64,000 nt of DNA, from the NCBI GenBank assembly GCA_021399435.1, contig JAJTUP010000020.1, positions 744,001 to 808,000 of the forward strand, read 5' to 3'. The DNA is from Diaporthe sp. PMI_573 (taxonomy: Eukaryota > Ascomycota > Sordariomycetes > Diaporthales > Diaporthaceae). This document shows positions 60,494 to 64,000 of this stretch, piece after piece. Made by a program: the position numbers and the translations under genes. The notes beneath the pieces are model-generated. The model had not been told where the DNA came from and did no database searches. It was given only the letters and a program-made list of their open reading frames with translations. Position 1 is the first letter of the stretch. The number at the start of each line of letters is the position of its first letter.

Positions 60494-63400
60494 AAATTGG
60501 ACTTGGGCATTCCGACAGCAAAGATTCAACAGACTGCGAGCTTCAACAGTCCATGAGACTATCACCACTCCTCCCAGAGGGCCCACGAGGCCTGTTCCAA
60601 CGAGAGGTCATCTCACACGGCCGTTTCACGCCCTCGGATACTAATTCAGGAGTTTGTTTGTTTTCTCGAGTGGATGAGGCTTCACCAGGCAGGAAACATC
60701 CGCCACAAAATGCAGCCAGATACGGTTGCTTACAGTTCGCGTGCTTCTGCGTATCGGGTAATAAATGGAGCCACCTGCTTACCCGCCCCCAGATTCCTTG
60801 CATGCATGCAGTCAGCACAGGTGGCATGATCGCATACGGATTCATGAACATATCATATTTCGGATCCGAGGGAAGTTCCTATTGAGGGCCAACGGGCCGG
60901 ATATTATGGATTTGGTGGGGCCGGGCAGTAATCACGAAGACCTACTCGAGTGCTGCCTATCTGCTTACATATTTACGTACTTGTTGTCCACAGTGCCACA
61001 AACAAATGCAAACTTCAGTCAATTGCGCTTAATACGACAGAAAGCACCATTCTGTAATAAAATTCCTCAAAACTTAAATGAGGATTCCTTACTGTATCTT
61101 GTAAAATCCTGCAACAGTCCGAGGTGCCAAAACAGGTGCGACGTCGAGGGCGAGGGCGGACACCCAACGAGCTCTTCCCCAACCTGCAATCCAACCACGG
61201 CCATCCTGTCACCTGCAACTGTACCGCCTCCTGGGACCCGGGGGATCATGGGAGGGCTGATGAACAGCCTGTCGGCCGTCGAGGCCTTGATCATCAAGTG
61301 GCCGCCATGCGCGTGGTGGTCAAGGGGTTTTGGTCCGCCGATGCTTTAGCCACTGTCACATCCTTCGATGACCGGTGGGATTCCGATCAATCACAAAATC
61401 AATGAGTTCTGTGGAATTCCAAAGGATGTATTCAAAGAGGCTGCTGCCACTTTAGAAGACAAGTCACAAGAGGCTCGGAATGGTCCCGCGACATGGTAGC
61501 GAAGTAGTGCACCTTCTTAGAGCAAGTTGGTAGCTTTTGCTGTGTCCGCTAGAGTAGACTATCCAACACAAAAGAGGATGAAAAGGGCCTGAAAAGTTCG
61601 AGATATAATCAAGGCTAGTCGGCGGCACGGGTTATCCATGTAACGGACCTCTAGAAAATTTGCAGCCCTCCCTTGGTCCATGGTCACTGACGCGTATCGC
61701 ATGCAGTTTTCTAGTGCAGAATACAAAACATAGTAGGAATACGGCTGTTCATTTTAAGGGGCAAGACTCTTTCCTATTGTTCGTCTAGAATTATTGCTTG
61801 GGAATTGCATTTCACATAGGTCCAGACGTGAATATTTGGTAGAAGGCACCCACATTGGGCTGACTAAGCGTCACAACTTACTCACACATGTAAATAATTA
61901 TTTACAAGAGTGGAAGCGTTCTACAGTATCTATCTGAGACGTTTCTGCCTCAATTCTGGGAGTTATTGCTTGTTCAGACTAGAGGATTTTGGCACATCTC
62001 CAACATTTGATAGCATTGACATTTTCTAGAGGTTCAGGTGTGATCTGCTCAATCCTTCCCTTCAAATAAAAGCAAAATTGCTCCCGGTCTGCACCCCTTT
62101 CCGCCCTAAATTCGCAGACCGAAATAGGAATACTATAATTTAACCATGACAGAAATCGTAATTGAAATGGGCAATAATACCAACTAAGGAATATTGATCA
62201 CTGATCACCTCGTCGGACAAAAGGTGGTCACTTTCGCGGCCTCGAAGGTCGACCCCGGCTGATTCGCCGACCCCACCCGCCCGGCACACCAGGGCAGATT
62301 GCGATGTTTCATGTTTCACAGAGGATTCTGGCAGCCTACTCCAGATGGCTCGAGAGGATTCCAATGGTTCGAGTCTCATATGTTGGAGTCTGGGAGCTGC
62401 TCAATGGGCACATGATGCCGTCGTGCGAATCATATCATGGCCCAGGCGCAGGCCAAAAATCCCGTGCAAGGAGAGTTCCTGAAGACCAACCAGATTTCCA
62501 TATATTTACATGCTGAGATTCTCGGATAACTTCGGAAATTCAACATGAAACTCTTGTGGGTATGGCCTTCTGTCAAGCCTTGACTGTTCCGAGCCTCGAC
62601 GTTTAAGGACAGCCGGAATGCATCTGGGACACGCAATTGGACAGGCCAGGGCATGTTGCTATCTCTGTCCATGAGACATTCTCCACCTAATCTAGAAAGC
62701 CAAGATAGCCTAGCCTCTTCACCAGACGAAGACGGAGGGAATTTCCTCTACAAACGTGGCCATCCTCTAAGAAGATTGGGAAAGGTGCCGGATAGTATGA
62801 TGAGCCTGAAGTTATGAGATGGTACGAAGATATGGTCACTACACTTGGGCAACCTGTCATGTATATAATAATAAGACTGCCCTCCATTTTCCCCAGGGCG
62901 CCATCTTCACTCACAGAAACTTGGATGGCCATCATTCAAACTCATATCACAACATTCCCTTCATTTGATTCCATCTGCTTTTTACCACAGCCGCAGTCCC
63001 TCGCACCGCATATGGTCTACCTATAAGATAAGAACACAAAGAGCCATTAGATCGTAGCTGACTTGAAATGATAGTTAGCTGCAATTGAGCTACGTGACCA
63101 AGATGTTACACTCTGACTAGTACTTACGATCGATCTGAAGCCACAAGCATAGCAGTGGTGAATTTGTACCGCACTCAGGTCTGATCAACTTCAAACATTA
63201 ATTTTGAGGTCTAGTGTCTGGTCGCTTTAATTTAGTGGCAATACCGAGAGCCACCTCGGACTCGGAAGATCATCCCTGTAAGAGGCTCAACCGATATTTG
63301 ACGTCGTCGCCCCAGGGCTTGGGGTCTAAATGGCTGGCGGCGCAATCGCAGACCCCCCAGCCGTGTGGCTCTGTCAAGTCGAGGCCGCTGACGCGAAGGC

Positions 63401-63809
63401 TGTGATGATCAATCCTGAGCATGCAGTGTAGCAAACGAAGGGAGAGGTTGATACTGATTAGCGCTGCTGTTGTGCAAGCCGGGATGGCTAGGCACACACG
63501 GGTAATGCATTGGCGATTTGAGGGGTCGACACAGATGTAACACGGAGAACAGGTTCTTCAATTTGGCCCACCTCCATGCGAGTGGCTTTTGGGGGCTAGA
63601 AAGGAAGCCAACATACTAATGCTACCTTCGATTGAATGGGTGTCCTACCAATGCTGCTACCTAGCTGGGGCGGCTGGGGTCATTCCGGCCCCATCGTGTC
63701 ATCGAAAGCCATTATTCTGTGGGAGCTGAAATGCAGCGCATCTTTGCATGATCATTCGACAGGTTGGAAGAGGCTGTCACATTCTGCATATTCGTAAGAC
63801 CCTGATGGC

Positions 63810-63817
63810 TATAAATA
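63810..63817 (+). promoter_or_regulatory. TATA box of a gene starting at the right edge
   Basis: TATAAATA, then 25 bases later ATCATG immediately followed by GTAAGA, a splice-donor-like sequence. This suggests a plus-strand transcript with a 5' intron whose body lies beyond the window. Confidence 0.35.
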
Positions 63818-64000
63818 CCCCCGTTCCGTTCTCTCGAATATCATGGTAAGAAAAAACCCCTCTCGATTTACTTCAAGATCCTCCCACACAGACACCCATC
63901 CTCAGCTGTTGCTGAACCTCCTCGCCTCTCATTTAGCCCCGCAGCATCACAATTGCTTCAGTACATGAAGAAGTGCTTGCATCACCTGAATGCACTCGCG

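Larger units (their letters stand above)
60186..64000. other. Intergenic to the right edge, 3.8 kb
   Basis: The first about 300 bases are the leader and promoter of the repeat precursor. The rest shows only short frames with no recognised domain or repeat, until promoter-like sequence near 63.8 kb. Confidence 0.5.

Noticed and set aside
62340..62400. GGTTCGAGTC, a possible tRNA B-box
   Set aside because: No A-box at a usable distance and no cloverleaf pairing.

Overview
The window reads as nuclear DNA of a filamentous ascomycete (Pezizomycotina, probably a plant-associated Sordariomycete). The evidence is short introns (about 47-100 nt) with CTAAC/CTGAC-type branch points, dispersed genes on both strands without operons, and families typical of such fungi: Clr5-ankyrin, HET, Myb-like, Cnn_1N, PL9 pectate lyase, and a highly reducing PKS-NRPS with a separate enoyl reductase. 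The species assignment is inference. Exon joins were made by hand from splice signals and reading-frame continuity.

Left part (1-12 kb): a Clr5-ankyrin protein running off the left edge, a possible 47-aa single-span membrane peptide, a long gene-poor stretch, a small Myb-like nuclear protein, a small protein with tandem CCFS cysteine repeats, and a secreted family 9 pectate lyase.

Centre (12.9-35.3 kb): a biosynthetic cluster. In order it holds a DMATS-type aromatic prenyltransferase (-), an MFS exporter (+), a 2-oxoglutarate/Fe(II) dioxygenase (+), a trans-acting enoyl reductase (-), a 3640-aa PKS-NRPS (+) and a cytochrome P450 (-). The megasynthase is intact from KS to the peptidyl carrier but has no terminal reductase/Dieckmann domain. 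Its adenylation domain also has abnormal A8 and A10 motifs, so chain release, and perhaps amino acid loading, must differ from standard hybrids. No pathway transcription factor, thioesterase or hydrolase was seen between the cluster genes.

Right-centre (36-47.6 kb): a multi-span membrane protein, a HET-domain protein and two divergently transcribed protein kinases of similar build, which look like a self/non-self or stress-signalling island. A 6.4-kb tract without a supported gene follows (47.6-54.0 kb).

Right part (54-60.2 kb): a 986-aa protein with a centrosomin N-terminal motif (microtubule-organising centre), then on the other strand a secreted Kex2-processed repeat protein. That precursor has five units sharing the motif GIWYGVD, a sixth degenerate unit, Lys-Arg sites between units and CTG/CAG-coded polyglutamine tracts. 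It is the best candidate for an undescribed peptide system. The last 3.8 kb hold no supported gene, only a promoter-like TATA at the right edge.
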